Source: Aphis gossypii
Taxonomy: Eukaryota; Arthropoda; Insecta; Hemiptera; Aphididae
DNA: 64,000 nucleotides
Assembly: GCF_020184175.1 (NCBI RefSeq)
Contig: NC_065533.1
Span: 21,660,695-21,724,694 of the forward strand
Direction: 5' to 3'
Below are positions 51,701 to 64,000 of the stretch, piece by piece (position 1 is the stretch's first letter; each line of letters opens with the position of its first letter). A program made the translations under genes and the position numbers. Below the pieces are notes generated by a model. The model worked only from the letters and a program-made list of their open reading frames with translations, had not been told where the DNA came from and did not search any database.

Positions 51701-54700
51701 TTTTTTAGATGGGTACCAAATATAAAATTGCGTGGCACTAGCATATGGGCTTTTATTTCCGCGAGCTGTTTTTTGGAGTTATATTGTTTTAGGATTTTTC
51801 AACAGTCATTTTTTCTAACTACTGTATTTTTGATAAGTAACTATAAGTTATTTATCTTTTACCTTTTGGTTAATTCATTTTTAGTTTTCTATATTCACAA
51901 TCATACTCGTAATTGTTTGTTGCAGCTTATACATATTATAAATCTCATTATATTGTCTTGCGAGTATAAAAAAGCTTTTACAAATTAATTAAAAGAAACC
52001 ACCGTTTACGTTATAGATATCATAATAATTTAAAGCTTAAAGTGGGATTCTTAATACCCACGATGACCTTTTATATAGCAGCTTTTTAATAGGATCAAAA
52101 TACCATCTACATTAAAAGGTGTTAACGTGAGGGATTAGATAACCACCAATACGATGACCGCGAACAAATAATCCCTATAAAAGGAGATTATGTGCATATA
52201 TATTAAACCTATAGGTACCCAAAGGTATCAAAATGATTAAAATGCAGATTTTATTAAGTCAGCTTTAATGCGTTTTATTATTTTGTATATTGTGAATCAT
52301 ATGGTTAATGGTTATATAATGCACTTTAAAGTAAACATTTTATTCAATAAATTAAGCATTTGTAAAAACTACTTTATTATATATGTAAAATTGAATTAAT
52401 TGCCTTTAAGACGAACTTACGTATACCTACTCATTAAAATAGATTATTTACAAGTTTTGTCATAATTTTAAAGCTGTATGATTCATCTATTTTATTTTTA
52501 AAATGTAAATATAGTTTTGTTAATATCGTTTATGCGTGAACAATTTTTGAGAAATGAGGATGCAACGTAAACTTTTAATGATGCCTTTTTTTTTAAATAA
52601 TATACCTATTAAGTAAAAATTAGAGTCGTAGAAACATTGATCCTATATAGATGGATTTAGGTGTTTTGATTAAATATTACATTTTAACGATAAAAAAGGA
52701 CTTTGGTCTCCATTGTGTCGTTGATTATAACCATTAACAAACACTAATTTTTATTTAAATAATTTATCTTAACCTAAAACAGTTTTACGTACAACATAGG
52801 TACCTATTGTATATTAAATAAGTAGGAACAATAGTTATAATAGTTATATACCAGCCAAAAGTTATCGCATTAGAATAGAGTTTTAAATTAGTTAATTCAA
52901 ATAAAAAATTATTAAAAATTAATAAAGACATAGGTACTATTTATTACTTTGAATAAGTTAGTTCCCCCCAATAAATAACTAAGTATATTTTCACTTTTAT
53001 AGCATTTAATAAATCACATTGGAAATTTTCCGATTTCCTAAGCAAAAGAGTAATAAGTACCTAGGTATCCGTATAAATATAAAAATATATGTTCCGGTGT
53101 TTCACACAATCACTCATATAACGTACATAATAATATTGTCATAATAACACATAATCACGTCATGTGTACGTATAGGTTCAATAAAATTATAATTTTAACA
53201 AAGCTATATAGATATGTTAGACTTGTGTGTTTAAAGTATAATACACGTCATTTTAATTGCAAACAAGACATTACAAATTATTGTTTGAGTTAATATTTCA
53301 TACTTAATAATTATTGTCAATTTGTATGCGTAACATATTCTAGTTTGCAGACAAATATTATATTTTGTTGTGTCAATATAATAATATCAATACGTATATT
53401 TATTTTAAATATTGTAATTATTTATTCTTATGTTTTTACTGTATACACATAATATACTCAATGTTAGTAAATTTGATTAACTTCTCAACGGATAATGAAT
53501 TATGAATAATTGACATTTAATGTATATAACAGTATAATAAATACAGGTAGGTACTATGTGGGTAAGTGTACTTGTGTCTTGTGTATATTTGTGGAAAATA
53601 TTATATTTTATTATTAGTTGATTTTCTAGGTACCTATGTTTATATTTATTCTTGGTGACTTCACTCAATAATGATTACTATAGGTGTCATTAATTTTGAG
53701 CACTTAATACTATAATCTATTAAGGTAAGATCAAACATCAAACATCAAACATTAAAATTGTATAAACTGTTGTGTTTTGATAAATGTAAATATAATATTA
53801 AATGTACCTACCTTATAATTGGTAAATGGTAATTATGAAAACGATCTATGCGTATCCAAGATGTAGCTAATAAGTAAATAGTATAAAATTATTGTAAACA
53901 AAACTATAAAGTATAATCTAATTCATTTTATAATTAAACCACTCATATTATTTTATTGCCTACCTACCTTACTATATACCTATTAATATAACAGTGCAAA
54001 CTAATACCTCTACGGTATATTAAGTCTAAAACTTTAAAATCATGTTATAAACATGTTTATAATTCTTAGTGTATACAAAACATAACTATTTTTATTATTA
54101 TATTGGTATACATGTATACAGATACATTTGTACTATTGTATAGCTTTATAACAATGTAAAATAATATGTTAACAAACAACAAGGACTGCGTATCTGTTAA
54201 AACCATTATTTTTTTTTCTTCAGAATTCACCGAGTCGTTAAATAAACAGTTAGCAGTCACTATATACTGTAGCTGTTTCTTAATTATATTATTAATTGTA
54301 TTGTTTTTTCCACGACGTTTGATTATAAATGAATACTTAATTTCTTGACGTTTTAATATTATAACAACATTATTATTATAGTCGATTATGAGATGAGATG
54401 AAGTTTCGTAATATGATTATTATAAATATTAAATTATAATTGTTTACGTAAAAGCTAAGGTTATTAAATAGAATGTTATCAATTATAAACGAACATTATT
54501 TTTATATAGGTACCAACTGCCGACTGAAATATTATGTAGTGCCTACTTATGTCTGAAAAAAAATACACTGATACATTGTTGAGCGTTCAGTAATTTAAGG
54601 CTTATAGAATATTGTAAGACTTTATCTTCGTCACCATTAAGCCCATTGTCAGTGCCGATTTACTCACAAACAAACTATATAGACTGTATTATATTACAGT

Positions 54701-55340
54701 AGTATCTCTTAACTGACCATATTATTATATTAAGTCGTTTTCATCGTGTCATATGCGTGCTTTATGGTTCATGTATAATCCACGTGTAAATATAAATATA
54801 CGTGAGTTGTGAAGCACTCCCAAAGTTCCAAACACTGCAGGCGTAGACTTTAGTCACAGGATATGTGGATGATAGAATGTGATCCTCAAAGTTATAAATG
54901 ATCCTTAATACCTAAATGTTCACGCTATTGTCAAAAATATTCATCATTATTAAAATACTATACTTCTTATTAGAAAATAAAAATATTTATTTCATAAAGA
55001 CTTAACAATTCATACTTTATTATTCAAATTATTGTCACATAATATTATCACCCACTTTTTTTATATTTAAACTATAGTTATTTCGGGATTTAGCTTATAA
55101 ATACGTTCTAAAAAATGTGTTTGCTCCAACCCGTTGAGTTTGCAAGCAAGTACACGATGTTAATCCAATGCATACGCCTATGCTACGAAATGTCAATGTT
55201 TACTGCTGCCGAAGGTACCGAACTATATATTTAAATAACGATAAAAATATATAATATAAGTAAATAGGCATTTTTAATATGCCAATACTGCTGGTATAGC
55301 TATAAGGTATATTTTGGTTTAAGAAAACAATCAAAGTACA
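48800..55340. other. Gene-poor AT-rich stretch
   Basis: Longest frames are low-complexity, hydrophobic Phe/Ile/Tyr-rich translations expected of AT-rich DNA (e.g. 49590-49937). T-run-rich repeats occupy roughly 49200-50120. The 24-bp palindrome at 50252-50275 is listed separately. No gene is supported. Confidence 0.4.
50252..50275. repeat. Perfect 24-bp palindrome
   Basis: Centred between 50263 and 50264 on CCTAGG with GGTACC on both sides and ATATA flanks. Every base pairs with its mirror from 50252 to 50275. It is the most extended of the TAGGTACC-type words in the window. Confidence 0.9.
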
Positions 55341-55350
55341 CAATATGTAT

Positions 55351-55430
55351 TAGTACATAGGGTGCAACTCGTCTATTTGACAAATGCAATAATGTCAAAT
55401 TGTCAAATAAACGAGTTACACCGTGTACTA
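55351..55430. repeat. Near-perfect foldback hairpin of about 80 nt
   Basis: The left arm 55351-55383 (core GCAACTCGTCTATTTGACAA) pairs with the right arm 55400-55430 (core TTGTCAAATAAACGAGTTAC) with a few mismatches and one or two bulges, leaving a loop of about 16 nt. Size and pairing resemble a microRNA precursor, but a tiny palindromic transposon remnant is equally possible. Confidence 0.6.
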
Positions 55431-55741
55431 TAGTATTCGTATTTACTTTATTTTTGTCGTATAATAAATAAGTACAATTCCGAGCATTTAAAATTTCAAT
55501 CAAATATTTTATGATACATATACAACGCGTAGGTGCAGAGTGCCAAAACACACGTAATGGGATCGATTTAATAGCAGATGAGTATAAATTGTTCCGGGTC
55601 ACATATTATACAAGTTCAGTATTTATTTTGTTGTATACTGCAGACATAAACACATTATTGCGATACACATAATATTATATTGTAGTATTATACGTTCGAT
55701 TCGCGTAGGTTTTGTCAAAACGTATTAAATATAACGACTGC

Positions 55742-55764
55742 TACAACAACAACAACAACAACAA
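55742..55764. repeat. (ACA)n microsatellite
   Basis: Run of ACA/CAA triplets beginning ACAACAACAACAACAACAAC. Confidence 0.85.
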
Positions 55765-55839
55765 TAACAATAATATAATATGTGTTTAACGAATTTAAAA
55801 TTGTATTTATATAGCAGGGAGTGATATTATTATTCCGAT

Positions 55840-56760
55840 GTCCAGCGACGTTCCCGCGAGCGATAGGTATATACCTACATATAGGTATATAAGCGAACGC
55901 GCACAATCCAGGTGATGGGCGTTCGGCGGTGTGTGTGTGTACAATAGGAAGAGACGCACGGCGGCGGAAGTAGGCATGTATACGTATATTTATATATAAT
56001 ATTATGTAGTATACACACATAATGTATATATACGTATATATAGTGTGCGCGTGCGTATGCTCGAAAGAAAAGCAGGATATTATATATGGGCGTTCGTCGT
56101 GTACGAGAGAGCGGATATATAGAAACAGATGGGTGCGAGAGAGAAGCGACTATACGTGTGTGCACGATGTATACCTACACACACACACATACACACATAT
56201 ATATATATAATATACGTTTGTGCGTGTAGGGCGATTGTGAATGTTTGCAAACACTCCCCGTCACGACCCCTATATGACTTGTATAAACGTCGTCGTCGCC
56301 GCCGCCGCACTATATATACGGTCCCGTTTGGCCTGCAGTACGCGAACTTGACGACCCTCCTCGCCCCCAAGTGCGGGGCGTAATGCGGGGCTCTCTGCAA
56401 ATTGTACGTACAAGTACGATGATATATACGTATAATGTGTGTGTGTGTGCGTGTGTGTGTGTATATATATAAGTACACAGGAGAGAAGAGTCGTCGGATA
56501 TTGGACGTTTGCGCCGTAATAATAACACAGCGAGTATCGTGTCCCTCCCCTACGACCCTCCAGCCGAAACACCGTTATCAACGACGTGTGTGTGTGTGTG
56601 TTTTGGGCGTTGAGGGGGGTGTGTAGGGGTGGTGATCGCCGACGCTTCAAGACAGCTGTGTCGAGCAGCGGTCTGTTTGTATGTGTGTGTGTGTTTTGTC
56701 ATGTCGTTCTTATATATTGAGTCACAAAGACAACAAAACACGACAAATCGATAATATATA
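55840..56760. promoter_or_regulatory. CpG-rich, microsatellite-rich island
   Basis: A second CpG-rich patch with CGTCGTCGCCGCCGCCGC at about 56290, TG/GT runs at about 56433-56462, 56586-56600 and 56681-56693, and a TA run at 56755-56774. Overlapping frames on both strands are Arg-, Thr/His- or Tyr-rich and look like repeat translations, not proteins. It may be a promoter of an unseen transcript or simply repeat-rich DNA. Confidence 0.3.
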
Positions 56761-56774
56761 TATATATATATATA

Positions 56775-59700
56775 TGATGGTGTATGTTATTTCGATAACG
56801 GAGATTTTCAATTTATATATTATTATTATTACTATTATTTATTAAGCTCGTCCAGTAATTTTCTTAGCAAAATTTTACTTCCTGTCTCACATGTTTGCAC
56901 CGTCATTTCAGCGTAAATAGAGCACAATAACATGCACCTAGGTATTCTACGTATAGTATAGATACATATTATTATTTACACTGTTGCAGGGAGCTTAATA
57001 TTTTTGTGACTGCTGCAGATTTATTTCGACAAAAATCTATGGCTTGAAAACAAAAAGTTCCGACTAACATGTTTTAAATATCGAATTCACAGGTATATTT
57101 GTTTTGATGTAGTCACTAATCTAGTGTGGAATTAACTCGATTGGATAAAACTTATAAATAAGACACATGTATGATGTTATACATAAATCAGTTCTATCTC
57201 CTTATATATTTGCATTAGTTATTAATTTGTTAGTATTTAAGTTTCAGTACGATATCAAACAACTTAATTACACTAAGTTATAGTTTACTTTGAGTCAGAA
57301 GGTTCAATCATTTCTATCTTTAGATTTACATTATTTTCAAAACTAATTATTAAAATAAATTTGTTTTAAAACTAAAAAAAAACTAAATGCAAATTCGCAT
57401 TAAAGTTACGTAATCATTTTAATCAATTCATTCCGCGAATAAAACTATTTCATTGTTTATTGTTAAGGTTATATATATAATATACAGATAGTGTGTTATA
57501 TAATATAATAGTATATTAACAATTCTACAGAGCGTTTAAATTAGGTAAATACGATTGATAAAAAATATGATAAAATATTTATAATTTACTAATTAATACT
57601 AATATATAATATTTAAAAAAAATCAATAATAATTATTGTGTTTCCAGATTAGATTTATATTAAATTAACTATTTTAAATTTGCATGTACTCTAAAATAAA
57701 TATACGTGCAAAAACAGATTATGTTAATAGAAATTTTAAAATTAAACTTTTAATTTTTTAATATTATTAAAATATATATTATATAATACTATATAAATAT
57801 ATTTTTTTTTAATTATACATTTATATAAGAATTAAGAAAAATTAAGAAAAATATAAGCTACACGCTAATATTTATATTGGCTGAATCTTTAAAAGTATTA
57901 GGTTTTATAGCTGTAACCTTTTATCTAACTTTCCCTTCTGGATTCTATGTGCGTATTTACTGGGTTACTTTTAACGTTAAGTATTATGTACTCGAGTAAA
58001 GCTGGGTCAAACAAACGACAAATATAGGTCGATAGGGGATGAATATTCGTCATAAATGTTATGTTTTAATGGGACAAAACATAATTTTAAGAAATAAAAG
58101 TTGTAGATTCAGAATATATTTTTTCAAGTAAGGTGTAAAGTTATCTCAAATAGTAAATTCATTTTTTATTGACTGCAGTATGCCTACACTAGAAATATAA
58201 TAGGTAGTTAAAATGTTTTTCGTATTAAAATAATAAAACACAGTTATACTAAGGTCTATATTCTATAACCTACAACATTTTATGAATTGCACATAATTTA
58301 TCAGAAAAACATGACTAATTTTTTTTAATTTTTAAAGACCATAATTTATAATACGTACAATATGTTGATGTATATTACGGTGATCATTATTTATGTGGTA
58401 AATTGCGGCGATGTCCAACCCTAACTCTGAAAAGGTTTTAATTAAAAATGGCTATAATAGTATCATTTTTGGTTGAAAAAAAAACGTAATATAAGGTATA
58501 TTCTATATTTTTATATATTTCTGTATATTATAGTTTTAAGAATCCTATTAATGAGGACCTGTAAAAAGGAAACATTATATTGGGGCCCACTGTAAAAAAA
58601 GATTAGGCTTCACAATTACTAAGTAGTCGATTATATATAATATATATTTTAACAGCAAGAGTAAACATTATTAAACACTTTATTCCCAATGGATTACATT
58701 GTATACGGTATACTATATAGAGTCCATAAACTAAAATTTATCGAGATAGTATAAATACCTACTATTCCTGTATTTCATATTTGTTATCATCATGCGTTGA
58801 AAAATGTTCCTATGTAAAATCTATACGAAATCTTCAGGAATGGCTAGTTTGTAGTTTAGGATAAAATCAAAAGTAAAAATGTAAATCCTATAGTATGTTT
58901 TAAAAACAATCAGAAAAAAAACAAAATATAAATATAATTGATATTTTTGCACAAATCGGCATGCCGATTGTCAAAACCTATAACTTAATGTATGAAAATT
59001 TTAAGTAACAACTTTCACAATTATGAAAAATTCACATAAATGGATTATCAATTTGATTTTCAGGTTAATCAGTTTGTACTATTAGTTTCCGTTAATACTT
59101 TTTAATGAGACATATTCTTGAGTATTGATCCGTTTTATGAGATCCATCGATTTTTCGAGTTCACCAAATAATACAAAAAAAACCTGCGTTTTGCTGCTTC
59201 ATATTTATTGACTTACCCGACTAACGGATATTAACTTTAGAGTACTTCTTATCAACTGAAAAATTTCATTATCTCTTCACACCACTGTAGTCTGCCAAAA
59301 AAACTATCTATTTAATTGCCTTTTACTTTGTATATAATACTTTTGGCCAACGAGGGCTTTGATTTTGACTACGGAATATACGTGAACTATATATAAACTT
59401 GTAATTTATATTATTTTAGTTGTTTACTTGTATTTTTATTATTGTTTTGAGTTTCAAACCCGTTTTTCATTATAATAAAATAAATAAATATAAAATTTAA
59501 ATTTAAAACGTATATTATAATATGGTTTTTATAAATGTTTTATAATTTTTCATCTCCCATACGATTTGTTTTTTTTTTTAAGATATGGCATATATTGCAG
59601 AATGTGTTTATTACGTTGAGCAAATATCAAATATAATTATTATAACAAATATACTTCAAGATGGATTATATTTATTACGAGACCAATGACTTTATATCTT

Positions 59701-60850
59701 TCGATTTTTACGTTATTTTACATTTTTACTCAAAACATATACATAATACAATGTATATAATGTGGTATGCGTATGAATAGAATATCGTGGTTTTCCGTTT
59801 TTTCGTAACGAAAATTGTCAAGTTTGTCGAGTTTGCATTTTAAAATACCAACGAAAATACTCGATGAATTCTCCGCTGTATGTATGTATAAATGGTACTC
59901 TACACTGTAGAATCTACAACTGTGTGTAATACTGTAATATATATATTATATATTTATATATGTTATTGTACGCTGTTGTGCTTTTATATAATATTTGTAC
60001 ATTGCTCGCTGTTTGACTGTTTGAGTTTTCATTAAAAAACAAAAACCCCGCTTACAGTCGTCGTACACGAATCGATCGTTTTATATTTGTATACGTTTTT
60101 CTCGCCTTTTTTTTTCTCCACGAGACCTTTTTTTTTTTTTTGTAACGACGACATTACACACTGCATACACACAAAGAAAATAATATATGTTAAATCATAT
60201 TATACGTATATTACACACCTCCAATATATACTCTGGATCGAGAAAATAAAATATTCTTCTATGTAGTAGGTCTTTATCTATGGCTATATATAGTGAGTAT
60301 AGGCACAATACGCATGTCAATAAATATAATTAATAATAAATAATAATATTATTTTATAATATATACGCCTATAATGCAGGTAAAATAGAGACCATGCGTG
60401 CATTTTTCAAAACAAAATAACAGTTTGTTGTATTTATAATAAATAATATACCTAGATGAAGAGTTTCCAAACGTGCGATAGATCGCGATCGACTGCAGAT
60501 TGATCACAAATGATTTCAAAGTGGATCTTTTTATTACACATTTAATATTTCCCCCTACCAGATCTTCATCCAAAAAAGTTAAACCACCTCAAGTATAGAT
60601 AATACATGGTGTGTATCATAACGTATACCTATAATAGTGCAATAAAATTTTTTTCAGAGGATATAAAGGAGTTTTAATTTAATACCATAAGATGTCAAAC
60701 TTATTTAGGTATACAAATTATATACATAGGTATATTTTTATATTAATTTGCTTTAAAATATCAAGTTATATTATGACGATAGTTTATGTTAATAAACATT
60801 TTTTGTCTTGATTAAAAATAAAAATGAATGTATTCTAAATTGTTTTATTA
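56775..60850. other. Gene-poor AT-rich stretch
   Basis: No supported coding exon or RNA gene. A single GGGGCCCACTGT at about 58582 may be a truncated transposon end. Confidence 0.4.
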
Positions 60851-60988
60851 GCAAAGTACTATACGCGTGCAGTATATGTTCGGGGAAGGGTGGTTTCAAC
60901 TTTCTTCGGTTTGCCTGCAGCGCACTGTTGCAAAGTATTTTCAATTACGCTGCACTTATACACCCAACATCTCAAACGCAGTCAGATT

Positions 60989-61249
60989 ATGGATATTTTA
61001 TTGTGTGGTTATGGTAAACCAACAATCGCTGAGGCTGCAGCAATCGTCGAATACAGTAGGTATATATCCCGCAGGCTGCAAGCTAAGAGGCACCTATTTT
61101 ATCCCAAGTTTATCGTCTACCGTTCGCCCCCCGTTTCGGATTATTATTATAAATTCACGATGATGTTGGCGCCGCGCCATAGTGCGTGGGTCGTGGACCA
61201 CAGCGGTCTTGTTCCACGGTATACGTCTGGTGTAAGTACGGCAATCTAG
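60989..61249 (+). CDS. Unrecognised 86-codon open frame with internal splice donor
   Basis: An ATG frame at 60989 reads MDILLCGYGKPTIAEAAAIV and ends at the TAG at 61247-61249. It lies in the least AT-rich part of the last 8 kb. A strong donor-like CTGGT/GTAAGT sits at about 61226-61235, so the frame could instead be the start of a spliced transcript. Two other frames overlap it, the translation has no recognisable domain, and no partner exon was found. Confidence 0.15.
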   Translation: MDILLCGYGKPTIAEAAAIVEYSRYISRRLQAKRHLFYPKFIVYRSPPVSDYYYKFTMMLAPRHSAWVVDHSGLVPRYTSGVSTAI

Positions 61250-61308
61250 CGTCGACGCCGCGCCACAGTCGCGCATTCTTCTCGCGTCGCGTGCACTTGG
61301 CCTGGGTA

Positions 61309-61327
61309 GCGGCGGCGGCGGCGGCGG
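61309..61327. repeat. (GGC)n run in a CpG-rich patch
   Basis: GCGGCGGCGGCGGCGGCGG within a CpG-rich stretch (about 61130-61330) that also contains GCGTCGACGCCGCGCC and TCTCGCGTCGCGTGC. The stretch could be a promoter or 5' exon. Confidence 0.7.
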
Positions 61328-61564
61328 TTCGTTTTTGGTTTATTACGGACAAATATTGATGTTTGGCAAAGAACATCCATTTGAAAAGTACAACGGCACA
61401 AGTACACAAAACACCAAGACGGTTACCTATACATAATATTCCCCCTGGCCGCAATGTCACTGCAGTAATATATCGATGCGCGGCGGTATAGGTATATATA
61501 CCCAAATTTACCGAATCAATGTTATTATTAAGTGTGTTTGCGTCGAAAACAAAATATAAACGTT

Positions 61565-61611
61565 GTGTGTATATTATGTGTATGTGTATGTGTGTGTGTG
61601 TGTGTGTGTAC
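61565..61611. repeat. (TG)n microsatellite
   Basis: TG/GTAT dinucleotide-rich run, nearly pure TG at about 61589-61608. Confidence 0.85.
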
Positions 61612-61619
61612 ATAATATA

Positions 61620-64000
61620 TATTATTAATGTGAATAATACATATCATACATACACGCATACACACAGAGCCGTCGTTTAAGGGTGCGGGTAAATAGGATT
61701 TTCAAACAGCCAACGCCCGTTTGTATATATGTATAACACATTTTTACAATAATATGTGTGCCTGTGTGTATATAGTAATCATATTATTAAGCCCAATTAA
61801 ATACATCCCATTATATCTTATATGTATACAGGTACTACAAAAATATTAAATAGCCGTGTGTTTGTATAAATTAACGAAATCGTGTCGGACTAATAATAAT
61901 AATAATAACAATTATTATCATTATTATCGTTTCGGGTTTAATAATTATGTTTGATTTCAAATCAAATATTGTATTAAGTATTAGGAGCGCTGCACGAGTT
62001 TGTATATATAGGTAGTACCGACCGGATAAACATTTATTTGGGCTTTGTCACTATATATTAGCATATAATGTTAATATATATAGTGTCTGCAAAAGTTAAA
62101 AAAAAAACAAATCACAAACCACTGAGAATAAATAGACGATTGTTGTTGTACTTTATCCGTACATATTTATATACCGAGTTCCGAGTTGTGTCCACAACAG
62201 CGTGTTGTCTGACGACAACATATATATATATTTATACACTACAGTGAATGATAATACTATTGTCGTTTCGCAAACGTGATACAGTGAGCTCGCAGCTTAA
62301 CGTGACCACTAGATTATTGAATCAGCTATTTATTGAATCAAAAAATAAAGACTTATTATTATAAACATCATACTCGTTTTATTTTTATTCAAATCATCAC
62401 CGTGCGCACTGTATAGTTGAATAGTCATTATATGACTTTAATAGTTTATTGGATCTATAAATGCCAATAGTTTTTAGTTAAAATCAGAATTAGACACTTT
62501 TCTAGTTTATAAGATTGGATCTGGGTGGTATGAAACTTATTGGAGATCAACATTCAAAATTCTCAATACATTTTAAAATAATCGACGAAAAATCAAAAAT
62601 TTGTTAAATTATTAATATTATTATTAAAATAATTGATTAGTAACCTTATTGCTCTTACCAATTACACCGTCTTCTTCAAATTCTTTTCTAATCAATAATG
62701 TATCATTAAATTCATTTTTATACATACATTACATATAATATGTACCTTGGTATAAATTAATCGATGACGAGGTAAACTCGAAACCTATTTTACATCAGAG
62801 TGGTATAACTTACTTGCCGGATTTTTATAATTTGTAAATACTATTAAATTAATATAAAAAATTATTTTTGATAAATCAACCGATTAATAGTATATTGAAA
62901 TACCCTATATTAACATGTCATTATACTCATTAGACATAACTATAATTAATCTTTACAATAAGTAAAACTTGCATAATAATATTATGTCATGGTAAAAGTA
63001 GATTATCGGGCAGCGTATATGGTTTATACATTCTCTGAGAGCAGTACTTGCTAATTTGTGTGCAATATTCACATTCACAGAATTTTTTTTTCATTTTAAA
63101 ATATAATTTATTACAATGCCAATTTAGTATTTACTATCGAGTATCGACAAATTATTCTTTAACTGGATAACGTGTATCTTGCAAGGACAAGCTGGTATTT
63201 TGACGAGTTGCTCAAGATCCGGCAATGTATATACCTACATTAACTAGCCATAATGTATTAGGTATGTTGCCCGCAACACATAGGTATATATATTTTATAT
63301 ATTTATTATAATATATTCATTTTAACCTATTTTGGGCGGACCAACAGTTCTCCCACCCCCGGACTTCACACAAGTTCCATCTATGCGACCATATAATTTA
63401 TGTATATTATTATGTTCGTGCCGCTTATATGACTGTTGTACGTTACATTATTTACGACGCTGTATAATTGGTATAATACTCCTCTAACTATACCCATTAA
63501 TTTAACGTTGATGCTTAAACTGCGTGTCATATTGTACGAATTGAATTAACAATTATTATATAGTATGTTCGCGACAATAGACTAGTTATTGTAAGTATAT
63601 TATATTATGCTGCAGTGTCTAACCGTGCATATAATATTATGTACCTACCTATCTACATGTTATACCTAAACATATTGTACGGGCGTATACGGTGACTTAA
63701 CCTAGATATAATAAACAGTGCGTAATGAGACACACACACACCAATATAAAAACCCCCCAAATTATTGTTTAAAAATTGATGAATAGTCAGTAGTCAGATA
63801 ATTTGGATGGGAGGGATAGTAGAAGAACAAATACAGGTGTGATGATTACATCTGGCAAGTACATTAGAAGTTTGTTGATTCAAGTGTATACAAAAGAGTC
63901 TAATGAAATGCTGTCAACGATTTAAATTCCACCGTGTATGGCTTATATACACCCTACAAATGTATTTTAAATAATATGGTTGTACTTCACTCGTTAAAAA
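61620..64000. other. Gene-poor AT-rich end of window
   Basis: No supported gene. It contains a TAATAATAA/ATTATTATT pair at about 61890-61925 that can form a small hairpin, and scattered TACCTACCTA words (about 63642). Nothing else stands out. Confidence 0.4.

Noticed and set aside
56080..56650. Several overlapping frames of over 100 codons on both strands
   Set aside because: They come from TG/CA and CGN repeats (Thr-His, Tyr and Arg runs), not from a protein.
61155..61613. 152-codon minus frame with His-Thr repeat start
   Set aside because: Start derives from the TG microsatellite and alanine run from the GGC repeat; no domain.

Overview
The window looks like nuclear DNA from an aphid or a close relative (Hemiptera). 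It is very AT-rich, genes are split by AT-rich GT-AG introns, short palindromic TAGGTAGGTACC-type words recur, and remnants of hAT, piggyBac-like and Tc1/pogo-like DNA transposons are scattered through introns and intergenic DNA. The species assignment is an inference from general character; the protein-level calls rest on recognisable conserved sequence.

Layout. (1) 62-2375, minus strand: a four-exon N6AMT1/HEMK2 methyltransferase. (2) 3240-4450: a GC/CpG-rich island between two divergent genes, holding an unexplained alanine-rich open frame. (3) 4763-6578, plus strand: a two-exon RNA polymerase subunit RPABC5 (RPB10) gene with a piggyBac-like MITE in its intron. (4) 8568-29311, minus strand: a complete 33-exon Zizimin-family DOCK gene (DOCK9/10/11 type), reconstructed exon by exon with every intron phase agreeing, giving about 2165 residues with PH, DHR1 and DHR2 domains. 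Its introns carry two related hAT-type elements and a decayed hAT transposase fragment. (5) 32099-33479, plus strand: a three-exon ACOT13-like acyl-CoA thioesterase. (6) 33480-64000: about 30 kb with no convincing coding exon, holding a possible solo LTR, MITEs, microsatellites, three CpG-rich patches (47.8-48.5, 55.8-56.8 and 60.9-61.3 kb), a paired E-box, a perfect 24-bp palindrome and a foldback hairpin at 55.35 kb.

Gene arrangement. N6AMT1 and RPB10 are head to head across the CpG-rich island. RPB10 and the DOCK gene converge tail to tail. The DOCK gene and ACOT13 are head to head across about 2.8 kb. The products are functionally unrelated housekeeping or signalling proteins: translation-factor methylation, transcription, Cdc42/Rho-family GTPase activation and acyl-CoA hydrolysis. 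Nothing indicates an operon or a dedicated multi-gene system. The strongest unexplained signals are the strand-ambiguous alanine-rich frame at 3.3-3.9 kb, the CpG-rich last-third exon of the DOCK gene, and structured elements in the 30-kb gene-poor stretch.
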